Shown here one piece after another: positions 41,038-49,973 of a stretch of DNA of 64,000 bases. The number at the start of each line of letters is the position of its first letter. Within the stretch, counting starts at the first letter, position 1. Origin of the DNA: CAJMSU01 sp964650315 (lineage in GTDB: Bacteria; Bacillota_I; Bacilli_A; RF39; UBA660); assembly GCA_964650315.1 (NCBI GenBank), contig CAZYQE010000001.1:1-64000 (forward strand), in the 5' to 3' direction. The notes beneath the pieces were generated by a model. That model ran no database searches. It worked only from the letters and a program-made list of their open reading frames with translations, and was not told the DNA's origin. The translations under genes and the position numbers were made by a program.

Positions 41038-41820
41038 GTGAAACTAGATGGTAAAGTTGCCATTGTTACAGGTGGAGCAATGGGTAACGGTTTAGGTATA
41101 GTTAAAACATTTTTAAAGTACGGTGCAGATGTAGTAATTATTGATTATTCTGATAAAATAACTAATACTTTACAAGAATTAAATAATCCTAAAGTATTAG
41201 GTTATAAAGCTGATGTTAGAGATTTAAATATGTTACAAGCTATTGTAAATGATGTTATTTCTAAAAAAGGAAAAATTGATATATTAGTTAATAATGCAGG
41301 TGTTGCTAAACTAGATACTTTTGTTAATATGACTGATGAAGTTAGAGATTTTCATTTTGATGTTAATATCAAAGGTACTTGGAATATGACTAAAGCAGTA
41401 GTACCTTATATGATAGGTAATAAATATGGAAAGATAGTTAATTTATCTAGTGTAACAGGACCTATGGTAGCAGATTCTGGAGAAGTTGCTTATGCTACTA
41501 CAAAAGCTGCTTTACTAGGATTTACTAAATCTTTAGCTATGGAATTAGTTAGTAATAATATAAATGTAAATGCTATTATGCCTGGATATATAATGACACC
41601 TATGGTAGAAGGTATTGCCAAAGAAACAAATCCAAATGATCCAGGAAGTGTAGTTAATGGAATAGCTGCAGGTATTCCTATGGGAAGACTTGGAACAATA
41701 GAAGAATTAGGTGAACTAGCAGCCTTTTTAGCTAGTGATGAATCGTCTTATATAACAGGACAAGGTATAGTAATAGATGGAGCATCTACTTTGCCAGAAA
41801 CAAAAAGTGTAGGAGTATAA
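41038..41820 (+). CDS. Short-chain dehydrogenase/reductase (SDR)
   Basis: The Rossmann motif is TGGAMGNGLGI near residues 11-21, NNAG is near 85, and the catalytic Ser and Tyr-x3-Lys are in NLSSVTGPM and VAYATTKAALLG. The C-terminal SSYITGQGIVIDG is typical of classical SDRs. The 260-residue length is standard. A GTG start is used after GAAGGGTGTTGATAAT. The substrate is not evident, though many close relatives act on sugars or polyols. It is followed 13 bases later by phosphoketolase. Confidence 0.9.
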   Translation: MKLDGKVAIVTGGAMGNGLGIVKTFLKYGADVVIIDYSDKITNTLQELNNPKVLGYKADVRDLNMLQAIVNDVISKKGKIDILVNNAGVAKLDTFVNMTDEVRDFHFDVNIKGTWNMTKAVVPYMIGNKYGKIVNLSSVTGPMVADSGEVAYATTKAALLGFTKSLAMELVSNNINVNAIMPGYIMTPMVEGIAKETNPNDPGSVVNGIAAGIPMGRLGTIEELGELAAFLASDESSYITGQGIVIDGASTLPETKSVGV

Positions 41821-41833
41821 AGAGGAGGAAATT

Positions 41834-44164
41834 ATGGCACTAACAAAAAAAGAACTAGAAAAAATGAATGCTTATTTTAGAGCATTAAACTATTTATCAG
41901 TAGCTCAACTTTATCTACTTGATAATCCATTGTTAAGAAGAAAATTATCTATTAATGATATTAAACCTAATGTAGTAGGACACTGGGGTACTGCTCCAGG
42001 ACAAAACTTTATTTATATGCACTTAAATAGAGTAATTAAAAATAATGATTTAAAGATGATATATTTATCAGGCCCAGGACATGGTGGACAAGCTATGGTT
42101 GCTAATAACTATTTAGAAGGAGTTTATACTAAGTATTATCCTGAAATAACAGAAAATGAATTAGGACTTAAAAAGTTATGTAAACAATTTAGTTTTCCTG
42201 GAGGAATTTCATCTCATGTTGCACCTGAAACACCAGGATCTATTCATGAAGGTGGAGAATTAGGATATTCTTTAGCACATGCTGCAGGAGCAGTTCTGGA
42301 TAATAAAGATTTAATCGCAGCTTGCGTAGTAGGAGATGGAGAAGCAGAAACAGGTCCACTTGCTACAAGTTGGCATATTAATAAATTTTTAAATAAAAAA
42401 ACTGATGGAACAGTTTTACCAATTCTTCATAGAAATGGTTATAAAATAGCTAATCCAACAGTGTTTGGTAGAATGAGTGAAGAAGAAATAGAAGATTTAT
42501 TCTATGGATATGGATGGAAACCATATTTTGTTACAGGAAGATCTCCATTAAAATTACATGAAGAAATGGCTAGAACTTTAGACAAAGTAATTAAAGATAT
42601 CAAAAAAGTAAAAGATAAAGGAACAGGTCGTTATCCAATGATAGTACTTACTACACCTAAAGGATGGACTGGACCTAAAGAAGTAGATAATAAAAAAATG
42701 GAAGGTAGCTTTAGAGCTCATCAAGTACCAATTCCAATAACAAAAGATCATCCAGAAAACTTACCACTATTAGAAAAATGGTTAAAGAGTTATCACCCAG
42801 AAGAACTATTTGATGAAGAAGGTAAACTAAAAAAAGAATTAAAAGAATTATGCCCACCGTTATCTAAATGTATGGGAAATAGTCCATATGCTAATGGGGG
42901 ATTATTATTAAAAGATATAATCGTACCTAAATGGGAAAACTATACATTAGATATAAAACATCCAGGAGAAAAAGTAGCTCAAGATACAATAGAATTAGGT
43001 AATTATATAAGAGATGTATTCTTATTAAATAAAAATCATAAAAACTTTAGATATTTTGGACCAGATGAAGCATTATCTAATAGATTAAATAATTCATTTA
43101 AATATGAAAATAGAACTTGGAATTATAAAAAGTTAAAAGGAGATGACCATTTAAGTAAAAATGGTAGAATAATGGATTCATATCTATCAGAACATTTATG
43201 TCAAGGTATGTTAGAAGGATATTTATTAACAGGAAGACATGGATTTATACATAGTTATGAAGCATTTACTAGAATAGTTGATTCTATGGCATCTCAACAT
43301 GCTAAATGGTTAAAAGTAAGCAACGATCTTCCTTGGAGAGCACCAATTGCTTCACTTAATTATTTACTAGTATCACATGTGTTCCAACAAGATCATAATG
43401 GATATACTCATCAAGATCCAGGATTTTTAAATCATATTGCTAATAAGAAAGCAGATGTCGCAAGACTTTATTTACCTCCAGATACTAACTGTTTATTATC
43501 TTGTTTTGATCACTGTATTAGATCTAAAAACTATGTAAATGTAATAGTTGCATCTAAACACCCAAGACCACAATGGTTAACTAGAAATCAAGCAAAACTA
43601 CATTGTACTAGAGGATTAGGCGTATGGGATTTCGCAAGTAATGATAATGGTAATCCAGATGTAATTATGGCTTGTGCAGGAGAAACTCCAACATTAGAAA
43701 CACTTGCTGCTGTAAGTATATTAAGACAATCTGTTAAAGGAATAAAAATTAGAGTAGTTAATGTTGTTGATTTAATGAAATTACAATCTCCAGAAACACA
43801 TCCACATGGAATGAGTGATGCAGAATATGATGCAATCTTTACTAAAGATAAACCAATTATCTTTAACTTCCATGGATATCCATCATTAATACATCAATTA
43901 ACGTATAAAAGAACAAATAGAAACTTACACGTACATGGATATAAAGAAGAAGGAACAATTACTACAACATTCGATATAAGAGTACAAAATGAAATAGATA
44001 GATTTAACCTAATAAAATCAGCACTAAGAGAAATACCAAGATATAGAAGATCTTCTCAAGTATTAATAGATTGGTGTGATGATATGTTAAAACAACATAA
44101 AGCGTACATAAATGAATATGGAGAAGATATGCCATTTATTAAAAATTGGAAATGGAAAGACTAG
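41834..44164 (+). CDS. xfp: Xylulose-5-phosphate/fructose-6-phosphate phosphoketolase
   Basis: The thiamine-diphosphate enzyme is full length at 776 residues. Recognisable are GHWGTAPGQNFIYMHLNR, LSGPGHGGQAMVAN, GDGEAETGPLATSWH and FPGGISSHVAPETPGSIHEG, and in the second half DHNGYTHQDPGFL and HGYPSLIHQLTYKR. It splits the sugar phosphate to acetyl phosphate and triose phosphate, giving ATP through acetate kinase. AGAGGAGGAAATT precedes the ATG. Its place after an SDR suggests a pentose or polyol fermentation route. Confidence 0.97.
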   Translation: MALTKKELEKMNAYFRALNYLSVAQLYLLDNPLLRRKLSINDIKPNVVGHWGTAPGQNFIYMHLNRVIKNNDLKMIYLSGPGHGGQAMVANNYLEGVYTKYYPEITENELGLKKLCKQFSFPGGISSHVAPETPGSIHEGGELGYSLAHAAGAVLDNKDLIAACVVGDGEAETGPLATSWHINKFLNKKTDGTVLPILHRNGYKIANPTVFGRMSEEEIEDLFYGYGWKPYFVTGRSPLKLHEEMARTLDKVIKDIKKVKDKGTGRYPMIVLTTPKGWTGPKEVDNKKMEGSFRAHQVPIPITKDHPENLPLLEKWLKSYHPEELFDEEGKLKKELKELCPPLSKCMGNSPYANGGLLLKDIIVPKWENYTLDIKHPGEKVAQDTIELGNYIRDVFLLNKNHKNFRYFGPDEALSNRLNNSFKYENRTWNYKKLKGDDHLSKNGRIMDSYLSEHLCQGMLEGYLLTGRHGFIHSYEAFTRIVDSMASQHAKWLKVSNDLPWRAPIASLNYLLVSHVFQQDHNGYTHQDPGFLNHIANKKADVARLYLPPDTNCLLSCFDHCIRSKNYVNVIVASKHPRPQWLTRNQAKLHCTRGLGVWDFASNDNGNPDVIMACAGETPTLETLAAVSILRQSVKGIKIRVVNVVDLMKLQSPETHPHGMSDAEYDAIFTKDKPIIFNFHGYPSLIHQLTYKRTNRNLHVHGYKEEGTITTTFDIRVQNEIDRFNLIKSALREIPRYRRSSQVLIDWCDDMLKQHKAYINEYGEDMPFIKNWKWKD

Positions 44165-44179
44165 AAATAGTCTTTTTTG
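44157..44179 (+). terminator. Terminator after the phosphoketolase gene
   Basis: AAAGACTA pairs with TAGTCTTT around GAAA; the stem overlaps the stop codon. Confidence 0.85.
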
Positions 44180-44191
44180 CATATACTATAA

Positions 44192-44218
44192 TTAGCACTC
44201 ATACTTGACAAGTGCTAA
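44192..44218 (+). promoter_or_regulatory. CIRCE element (HrcA operator)
   Basis: TTAGCACTC, nine bases, AAGTGCTAA: the consensus except for A instead of G at the start of the right arm. It overlaps the -35 box at 44205. Confidence 0.9.
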
Positions 44219-44233
44219 AAAATGTGTTATAAC
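44205..44233 (+). promoter_or_regulatory. Promoter of the Hsp20 gene
   Basis: TTGACA and TATAAC are separated by 17 bases. The -35 box is inside the CIRCE operator, so HrcA should block polymerase directly. Confidence 0.85.
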
Positions 44234-44258
44234 ATAAATAGAAAGGAAGATGATATGT

Positions 44259-44654
44259 ATGGATTTAATTCCAAGAAGATTTTATTTAGATGATATCTTT
44301 GATGATTTTATGCCTACTAGAAGAAATGATAATATGAAATGTGATATTTATGAAAAAGATGGTAATTATCATATTGAAATGGATATTCCAGGTTTTAAAA
44401 AGGAAGATATATCTATTGAAGTTGATGATGGATATTTAACTATTGAAGCAGAAAAAAATACTGAAAATAATGAAGAAAATGAAGATAGAAACTATATTCG
44501 TCGTGAAAGATCATATAATTCATATAAAAGATCATTTTATTTAGGAGACTTAGATCAAGATAGTATAGAAGCTAAGTTTAATGATGGAATGTTAAATATA
44601 ACTGTTCCTAAAAAAGAATTAACTTCTAATAAGAAAAAAATAGATATCATTTAA
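44259..44654 (+). CDS. Hsp20 family small heat-shock protein
   Basis: The alpha-crystallin domain is complete: CDIYEKDGNYHIEMDIPGFK near residue 30, ISIEVDDGYLTIEAE, then YKRSFYLGD and ARFNDG-like AKFNDGMLNITVPK near 115. The N-terminus MDLIPRRFYLDDIFDDF is typical. I start at 44259; an ATG three codons upstream is too close to AAAGGAAG. It holds unfolded proteins for refolding and is under heat-shock control through CIRCE. Confidence 0.95.
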   Translation: MDLIPRRFYLDDIFDDFMPTRRNDNMKCDIYEKDGNYHIEMDIPGFKKEDISIEVDDGYLTIEAEKNTENNEENEDRNYIRRERSYNSYKRSFYLGDLDQDSIEAKFNDGMLNITVPKKELTSNKKKIDII

Positions 44655-44676
44655 ACACCATTTTGGTGTTTTTTTC
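44653..44676 (+). terminator. Terminator after the Hsp20 gene
   Basis: AAACACC pairs with GGTGTTT around five bases, then T-run. Confidence 0.85.
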
Positions 44677-44715
44677 TTTTAAAATATGATAATATATTAA
44701 TAGGTGGTGAGAAAT

Positions 44716-45237
44716 ATGAATACAAGAAAAAATAAAGTATTCCCAATTATACTTACAATTTTAATTATAGGAATAATAGTATATTTATTTACTAACATAA
44801 AACAACCATATATTGAATGTAAAAAACAAACTACATATGATAAAAATATTAAAGTAAAAGAAACATTAAAAACAACATTAGATTCTAATAAAATATCTAC
44901 ACTAAAAGTAGAAAAAAGAATAATTTTACCTGAAGAATTAAGTAGTGAAAAACGTATAAAAAATATGAAATCTGCATTAAAAGAAGCTTATAAATACTTA
45001 GGTAAAGATAAAGTTAATATTAAATCAGAAAATAATGCCATTATAGTAACAATATCTCTAGATAAAAATGAAACAGTTATATTAAATGATATAAGTATTA
45101 ATTATAATGATGATGTTGATTTAAAAATTATTTCTAATACTAAAAGTAGTGATGTCATTAGTTTAACTGTAAAAGATAAATACACAGAAGCTAATTTAAT
45201 TACAAGACTTAGAAACTATGGGTATTCATGCAAATAA
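44716..45237 (+). CDS. Unknown membrane-anchored protein
   Basis: A single N-terminal helix (VFPIILTILIIGIIVYLFTN) leads to an outer domain of about 140 residues of alternating strands (SKISTLKVEKRIILPEEL-like region, then NAIIVTISLDKNETVIL). I recognise no family. The start is taken at 44716, where AGGTGGTGAGAAAT precedes ATG; the in-frame GTG at 44704 is part of that site. It overlaps the next gene by ten bases. Confidence 0.68.
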   Translation: MNTRKNKVFPIILTILIIGIIVYLFTNIKQPYIECKKQTTYDKNIKVKETLKTTLDSNKISTLKVEKRIILPEELSSEKRIKNMKSALKEAYKYLGKDKVNIKSENNAIIVTISLDKNETVILNDISINYNDDVDLKIISNTKSSDVISLTVKDKYTEANLITRLRNYGYSCK

Positions 45238-45497
45238 CAGATAATTATATAAAAGAAGTTGCTAACAAATTAGATCTTGAATCTAATTTTTTAGAGGATA
45301 TTGGTAATGGTATATTTCTTAGTAAAAAAGAAATAGAAGTATTAAATAAATATAATATTGATTATAAAAACAAAAATTCTTTAAAGAGTATTTTATTAGA
45401 AATAGAAGATATACTTAACGAAGAAGAAATAGAAGATTTAGATTTAATATCTGCAGCTATTGCAGAAAGAGTTTATTATAACAACATAAATAAGTAA
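45228..45497 (+). CDS. Unknown small acidic protein
   Basis: The 89-residue protein is soluble and helical (KLDLESNFLEDIGNGIFLSK, then SILLEIEDILNEEEIEDLDL). The family is not recognised. The ATG lies inside the end of the previous gene, so it is translationally coupled. The next gene follows after ten bases. Confidence 0.65.
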   Translation: MQITDNYIKEVANKLDLESNFLEDIGNGIFLSKKEIEVLNKYNIDYKNKNSLKSILLEIEDILNEEEIEDLDLISAAIAERVYYNNINK

Positions 45498-45507
45498 GGA
45501 GATAAAA

Positions 45508-46137
45508 ATGAAACATAAAGAATTTAAAAATATTACAAAGAATTTACAAAGGGATTGTTCTAAAGAAGTATTTAAAGAAGCACTAAAAATGTATAATATA
45601 ACAGGTGTTGAAGAAGAAATTAATTCAGATATTATTTTATTAGAAAGTGATAAAGAAGATGAATTTAATATAGTATGTACTAATAATGATAGTATATATT
45701 TATTAAATGGTAAATATGGTAGTTTTCCTCATATTAAAAAATGTCAAATAAAAGAAAGTCCAAATATTAGTATAGATAGTAATGGTTATAAAGAAGAAAG
45801 TTTTACAGAAATAAATCTTACTGAGTATGAAGATCAATTATTAGGAGTTGTAGTTAGAGAAGAACAGTTTGCTGAGGACTTAGAATTAAAAGAAAAATTT
45901 AAGGATTGTTCTTTAGTTGTGAGAAAAACAAATAGTAGCAATTATGCATTATCTCATGAAGCTTTAGATAAAAAGCTTCATGGATTTACTATTAATATGT
46001 ATGATTATTACAATTGGAAAGACCCAATATTAAGAAATTGGTATATAGAAAACTTTGTAGATTATTTTACTAATAATAATTTAGATGCAAAATTAAGAAA
46101 TGTATTAAATGAGAATAGTAAAGTATTAACAAAATAA
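45508..46137 (+). CDS. Unknown soluble protein
   Basis: This 209-residue protein has no signal or membrane segment. Strand-rich parts (EFNIVCTNNDSIYLLNGKYG) sit in the first half and a helical end carries KDPILRNWYIENFVDYF. The family is not recognised. AAGGAGATAAAA precedes the ATG. It is followed 15 bases later by a cysteine desulfurase gene, so a link to sulfur transfer is possible but unproved. Confidence 0.65.
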   Translation: MKHKEFKNITKNLQRDCSKEVFKEALKMYNITGVEEEINSDIILLESDKEDEFNIVCTNNDSIYLLNGKYGSFPHIKKCQIKESPNISIDSNGYKEESFTEINLTEYEDQLLGVVVREEQFAEDLELKEKFKDCSLVVRKTNSSNYALSHEALDKKLHGFTINMYDYYNWKDPILRNWYIENFVDYFTNNNLDAKLRNVLNENSKVLTK

Positions 46138-46152
46138 TTAGGAAGTGATATA

Positions 46153-47283
46153 GTGATTTATTTAGATTATAGTGCTACTACACCAGTAAATGATCTAGTA
46201 TTAGATACTTTTGTAGAAGTAAATAAAAAATTTATTGGTAATCCTAATTCTATTTATAAAATAGGAGTAGAATCTAAAAAATTAATAGATGCTTCTACTA
46301 AACAAATAGAAGATATTTTAAAATTAAAAGATAAAGAAATTATATATACTAGTGGAGCTAGTGAATCTAATAACTTAGCTATTAAAGGAATATGTTTTAA
46401 ATATCCCAATAGAGGAAAACATATAATAACTACTAAATTAGAACACTCTTCTATACTAGAAACATTAAAATATATGGAAAACTTAGGTTATAAAATAGAT
46501 TATGTAAAACTAGATAAAAATGGTTTAGTAGATTTAGATGATCTAGATAGATTAATTACTAAAGATACTATTTTAGTAACCATTTCATCTATTAGTAGTG
46601 AACTAGGTATAAAACAACCTCTAGATAAAATTAAAAAAATAGTAAAAAAATATCCAAAAACTTATTTACATAGTGATATGACACAAAGTTTTGGAAAAGA
46701 AATCATAGATACTAAAGATATAGATTTAATAAGTTTTTCTGCCCAAAAGTTTTATGGATTAAAAGGTATTGGGGGATTAATTAAAAATAAAGAAATAGTG
46801 TTAGAACCATTAATACATGGAGGTAAATCTACAACTATATATAGAAGTGGAACACCATCCCCTGCACTTATTGCTTCTACAGCTAAAGCACTAAGATTAG
46901 TATATGAAGACTTAGATAAGAAACAAAAACATGTAGAAGAATTAAATAAATACTTAATAGAAGAATTATCTAAATTAGATATTTATATAAATAGTAATAA
47001 ATATTCTATAAATAATATAGTAAATATAAGTTTAAAAAACATTAAATCAGAAACTATGTTACATGCTCTAGAACAAGACAACATCTATATATCTACACAA
47101 ACTGCATGTTCTAGTAGTGATTATTCTTTAGCTGTATATGAACTTACAAAAGAGAAAGAAAAAGCTACTAATAGTTTAAGAATAAGTATTTCATATCTAA
47201 CTACAAAACAAGATATAGATAAATTTATAAAAATATTTAAAGAAAAACTAAATAATTTAGAAAAATTGTGTCAAAAAGATTAA
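46153..47283 (+). CDS. Cysteine desulfurase (NifS/IscS family), copy 2
   Basis: This copy shares the frame of the enzyme at 29002: DYSATTPVN, SGASESNNLAIKG, LEHSSI, HSDMTQ, and the active-site cysteine in STQTACSSSD. The residue before the PLP lysine is Gln rather than the usual His (SAQKFYGLKGIG), and the Asp-Ala-x-Gln motif has Met. Such changes may alter activity or partner. A GTG start follows GGAAGTGATATA. It ends a possible operon of unknown genes. Confidence 0.9.
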   Translation: MIYLDYSATTPVNDLVLDTFVEVNKKFIGNPNSIYKIGVESKKLIDASTKQIEDILKLKDKEIIYTSGASESNNLAIKGICFKYPNRGKHIITTKLEHSSILETLKYMENLGYKIDYVKLDKNGLVDLDDLDRLITKDTILVTISSISSELGIKQPLDKIKKIVKKYPKTYLHSDMTQSFGKEIIDTKDIDLISFSAQKFYGLKGIGGLIKNKEIVLEPLIHGGKSTTIYRSGTPSPALIASTAKALRLVYEDLDKKQKHVEELNKYLIEELSKLDIYINSNKYSINNIVNISLKNIKSETMLHALEQDNIYISTQTACSSSDYSLAVYELTKEKEKATNSLRISISYLTTKQDIDKFIKIFKEKLNNLEKLCQKD

Positions 47284-47322
47284 AATATGTAAGGCAATAA
47301 GTTTACATATTTTATTTTTTTT
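47281..47322 (+). terminator. Terminator after desulfurase copy 2
   Basis: AAATATGTAA pairs with TTACATATTT around a nine-to-ten base loop, followed by A then nine T. Confidence 0.8.
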
Positions 47323-47357
47323 TGTATAATTAATTTGAATATAGGGAGCGGCTAATT

Positions 47358-47630
47358 ATGGAAGATAAAAAGATGATTGAAATTATTGACAATGAAGGTT
47401 TAAAAAATGAAGTAGAATTAGTAACTTTTTTAAACTCTGATGATGATACTAGACAATATATTGTATATACAAAAGGTGAAACACAAGGTCAAAATAAAGA
47501 TACAATTATATATGTTTCTAGAGTTGTTAATAATGATGGAATATTAAAGATAGAAGAAATAGAAGAAGATACTGAATGGGTAGATGTACAACACTTATTA
47601 AAGAAAATAGCCAATAAAATAGATGACTAA
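47358..47630 (+). CDS. DUF1292 family protein
   Basis: The 90-residue acidic protein opens IEIIDNEGLKNEVELVTF, close to DUF1292 proteins that begin with a short barrel of strands (VELVTFLN, QYIVYTKGE). Their function is unknown; they are common in Firmicutes. AGGGAGCGGC precedes the ATG. A second DUF1292 protein lies at 57021. It is followed by the acidic repeat protein after 12 bases. Confidence 0.8.
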   Translation: MEDKKMIEIIDNEGLKNEVELVTFLNSDDDTRQYIVYTKGETQGQNKDTIIYVSRVVNNDGILKIEEIEEDTEWVDVQHLLKKIANKIDD

Positions 47631-47642
47631 GGTGGTGAAATA

Positions 47643-48935
47643 ATGGAAAGAACTTATGAAGAAGCAGTAAAAGATATCAAAGCCGCAATCTTTGATATTG
47701 TTGATAGTGAGAAAAAAACTACACTTAGTTTAAAAAAACAAATAGAAGAAGAAACAGATGAAGATAAGAAAAATGAATTAGAAGAATTACATAAAGAAAA
47801 AAATGCTAAAATAGATACTATTTTAGAAAATGCTGATATTATAATTAATGATGTAGAAATACTAGAAAAAATTAATTTTGATAATAATTTGAAAGCAGAT
47901 GAATTAATAGAAAAAATAGAAAAAGCTAAAGGTTTAGAAAACGAAGAAGAAAATACAGATGAAGATACAATAGATACAGATGAAGACGAAGATGAGGATG
48001 AAAAAGAAGAAACAACAGAAGGAAAACTAATAGAAGATGATGAAGAAGATGAAGACGAAGAAGAAAATGTTGAAGAGGAATCTGAGTCTGAAGAAGAAAC
48101 AGATGAAATAGAAGAGGATGAAAACGAAGAAGAGAATGAAGAAGCTGATGAGATAGAAGAAGAAAATGAAGAAACAGATGAAATAGAAGAATCAGATGGT
48201 ATAGAAGAAGATGATGAAGAAGAAAATACTGATGAAGAATCAGACGAAATAGAGGAAGATGAAAACGAAGAAGAAAATACTGAAGAAGAATCTGAAGAAG
48301 ATACAGATGAGATAGAAGAAAATGAAATTGAAGAAGAAACTAATGAGACAGAAGAAGTACAAGAAGAACCAAAATCATCTGAAGAACCAGTTTTAGTAGT
48401 ACCAAACATTGCTGAGGTACAAGAAGAACAAGTAGAAAATACTGAAGAAGAATCTACAGAAGTATCTGAAGAAACTACTGAAGAACCAGTAGAAGATAAT
48501 GAAGTAGAAGAAACTCCAGTAGAAAATACTAATGATAAATGGGCATTTAATAAAGAAGACAAAAATGCACCTCGTGCTATTATGGTTATTAAAACTCAAG
48601 AAGAAAAATTAATTAAATCTCGTGATGCTCAAACACTAAAAGTAAAAGCAGCAGGTTTATTTAATGATTATGATTATAATAAGAGTACAGCTAATACTAT
48701 AAAAGGTGACGTTATTACTAAAAGCATTGAAGAAGAATTAAATTTTGCAGCATTAGAAGACTTACCTCTTGAAAGACAAATAGAAGATTTAACAGTTAAA
48801 TTAAATATCTATAATGATGAAGGAGAAGTAGAAATAGCTAATGCAATTACTGCTAAAATAAAAGAATTAAAAGAAAAATTAAATTTATCAGAATCTGAAA
48901 CAGAAGAAGCAACTACTAAAGTAAAAGCAGCCTAA
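47643..48935 (+). CDS. Glu/Asp-rich repeat protein
   Basis: The 430-residue protein has three parts: a helical N-terminus (residues 1-105), an extremely acidic middle (about 105-295) with imperfect repeats such as DEIEEDENEEENTEEESEED, and a helical C-terminus with APRAIMVIKTQEEKLIKSRD and FAALEDLPLERQIEDLTVKL. It is probably disordered in the middle, and such tracts often bind basic proteins or metal ions. The repeats are also direct repeats in the DNA and prone to slippage. GTGGTGAAATA precedes the ATG. The ends resemble nothing I know. Confidence 0.75.
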   Translation: MERTYEEAVKDIKAAIFDIVDSEKKTTLSLKKQIEEETDEDKKNELEELHKEKNAKIDTILENADIIINDVEILEKINFDNNLKADELIEKIEKAKGLENEEENTDEDTIDTDEDEDEDEKEETTEGKLIEDDEEDEDEEENVEEESESEEETDEIEEDENEEENEEADEIEEENEETDEIEESDGIEEDDEEENTDEESDEIEEDENEEENTEEESEEDTDEIEENEIEEETNETEEVQEEPKSSEEPVLVVPNIAEVQEEQVENTEEESTEVSEETTEEPVEDNEVEETPVENTNDKWAFNKEDKNAPRAIMVIKTQEEKLIKSRDAQTLKVKAAGLFNDYDYNKSTANTIKGDVITKSIEEELNFAALEDLPLERQIEDLTVKLNIYNDEGEVEIANAITAKIKELKEKLNLSESETEEATTKVKAA

Positions 48936-48939
48936 TAAT

Positions 48940-48965
48940 TAAAAGAGCAAAAGCTCTTTTTTTTT
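48940..48965 (+). terminator. Terminator after the acidic protein
   Basis: AAAGAGC pairs with GCTCTTT across AAAA, then T-run. Confidence 0.88.
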
Positions 48966-49010
48966 ATATGAATATTTGATACAATTATTATAGTAGGTAG
49001 GAGGAATACA

Positions 49011-49973
49011 ATGAGTAATAAAGATAAAATTAATTTAATAAAAACAATTGTTTTTTTCTCCTTAGTAGTGGTCTTTTCTGGTATAGCATTTGATCTAAAT
49101 AATAGTAGAAAATTAATTAACCCAGAAATTGATACTTATGAAGTATCAACTAATAAAGATAATGGTACTATTTCTATTACTACTATAGATCCTAAAGATA
49201 AAGAACATAAAAATAAAAGTAATAATACTAATAATACACAAAATAACGTTGTTAATAGAAATAATCAAAGTAAAACAAATAATAAATCTGTTGAAAACAA
49301 TAATATAAGAAATAGTATTCAAAATAAATATGGAATAACTGTTAAATATGGAGCTGAAACTAATGGATATAAAGTTGCTAATATGACAACTATATCTCTA
49401 ACTAATGAAAATGAAATAAATAATTATTTAAATATATTAAATAGAAATTTATCTTATTATCCAAATAGTTTCTTTAAAGAAATTAAAAATAGTGGATTTA
49501 ATGCTTCTATATATTTAATAAAAAAATATAGTACTGATAATGTTACTGGTATAACTAATTCCATTGATAAAAAAGTAATTATTTCGATCGCAACAGATTA
49601 TCAATATAAAGAAAGTATTCATCATGAACTATATCACTATATAGAAAAATTTATGTATTCTAAAGGAGTTAAATATCCTACATGGGATAGTTTAAATCCT
49701 GCTAGATTTAAATATGGTAATCCAAATTCTACATTATCATATAGTTATACAGCATCTGATAATGCACCATTTGTAAATAATTATGCACAGGTTTCTGCAG
49801 AAGAAGATAGAGCTTCAACATTTGAATACATGACTGCAGATAATAAAAGTGGTTGTCTAAATAATGGAACAACAATATGGTTAAAAGCTAAATATATGTG
49901 TGAACAAATAGATACAGTATTCTCTAGTGTCACACCAAAGAAAATTGAATACTGGGAAAGGTTTGTATACTAA
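49011..49973 (+). CDS. Secreted zincin-type metallopeptidase, putative
   Basis: An N-terminal helix (VFFSLVVVFSGIAFDL) and an Asn-rich linker lead to a domain from about residue 115. HELYH at 205-209 fits the HExxH zinc site, with EEDRASTFEYMT about 60 residues later as possible third ligand. A run of the type NNYAQVSAEEDRA is common in such peptidases. The substrate is probably a wall or surface protein. AGGAGGAATACA precedes the ATG, and the NUDIX gene overlaps its stop by one base. Confidence 0.82.
   Translation: MSNKDKINLIKTIVFFSLVVVFSGIAFDLNNSRKLINPEIDTYEVSTNKDNGTISITTIDPKDKEHKNKSNNTNNTQNNVVNRNNQSKTNNKSVENNNIRNSIQNKYGITVKYGAETNGYKVANMTTISLTNENEINNYLNILNRNLSYYPNSFFKEIKNSGFNASIYLIKKYSTDNVTGITNSIDKKVIISIATDYQYKESIHHELYHYIEKFMYSKGVKYPTWDSLNPARFKYGNPNSTLSYSYTASDNAPFVNNYAQVSAEEDRASTFEYMTADNKSGCLNNGTTIWLKAKYMCEQIDTVFSSVTPKKIEYWERFVY

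Noticed and set aside
47654..48562. Minus-strand open frame of 302 residues, Ser-rich
   Set aside because: It is the mirror of the Glu/Asp-rich gene: GAA and GAT codons read backwards give TTC and ATC, so no stops arise. It has no ribosome site.
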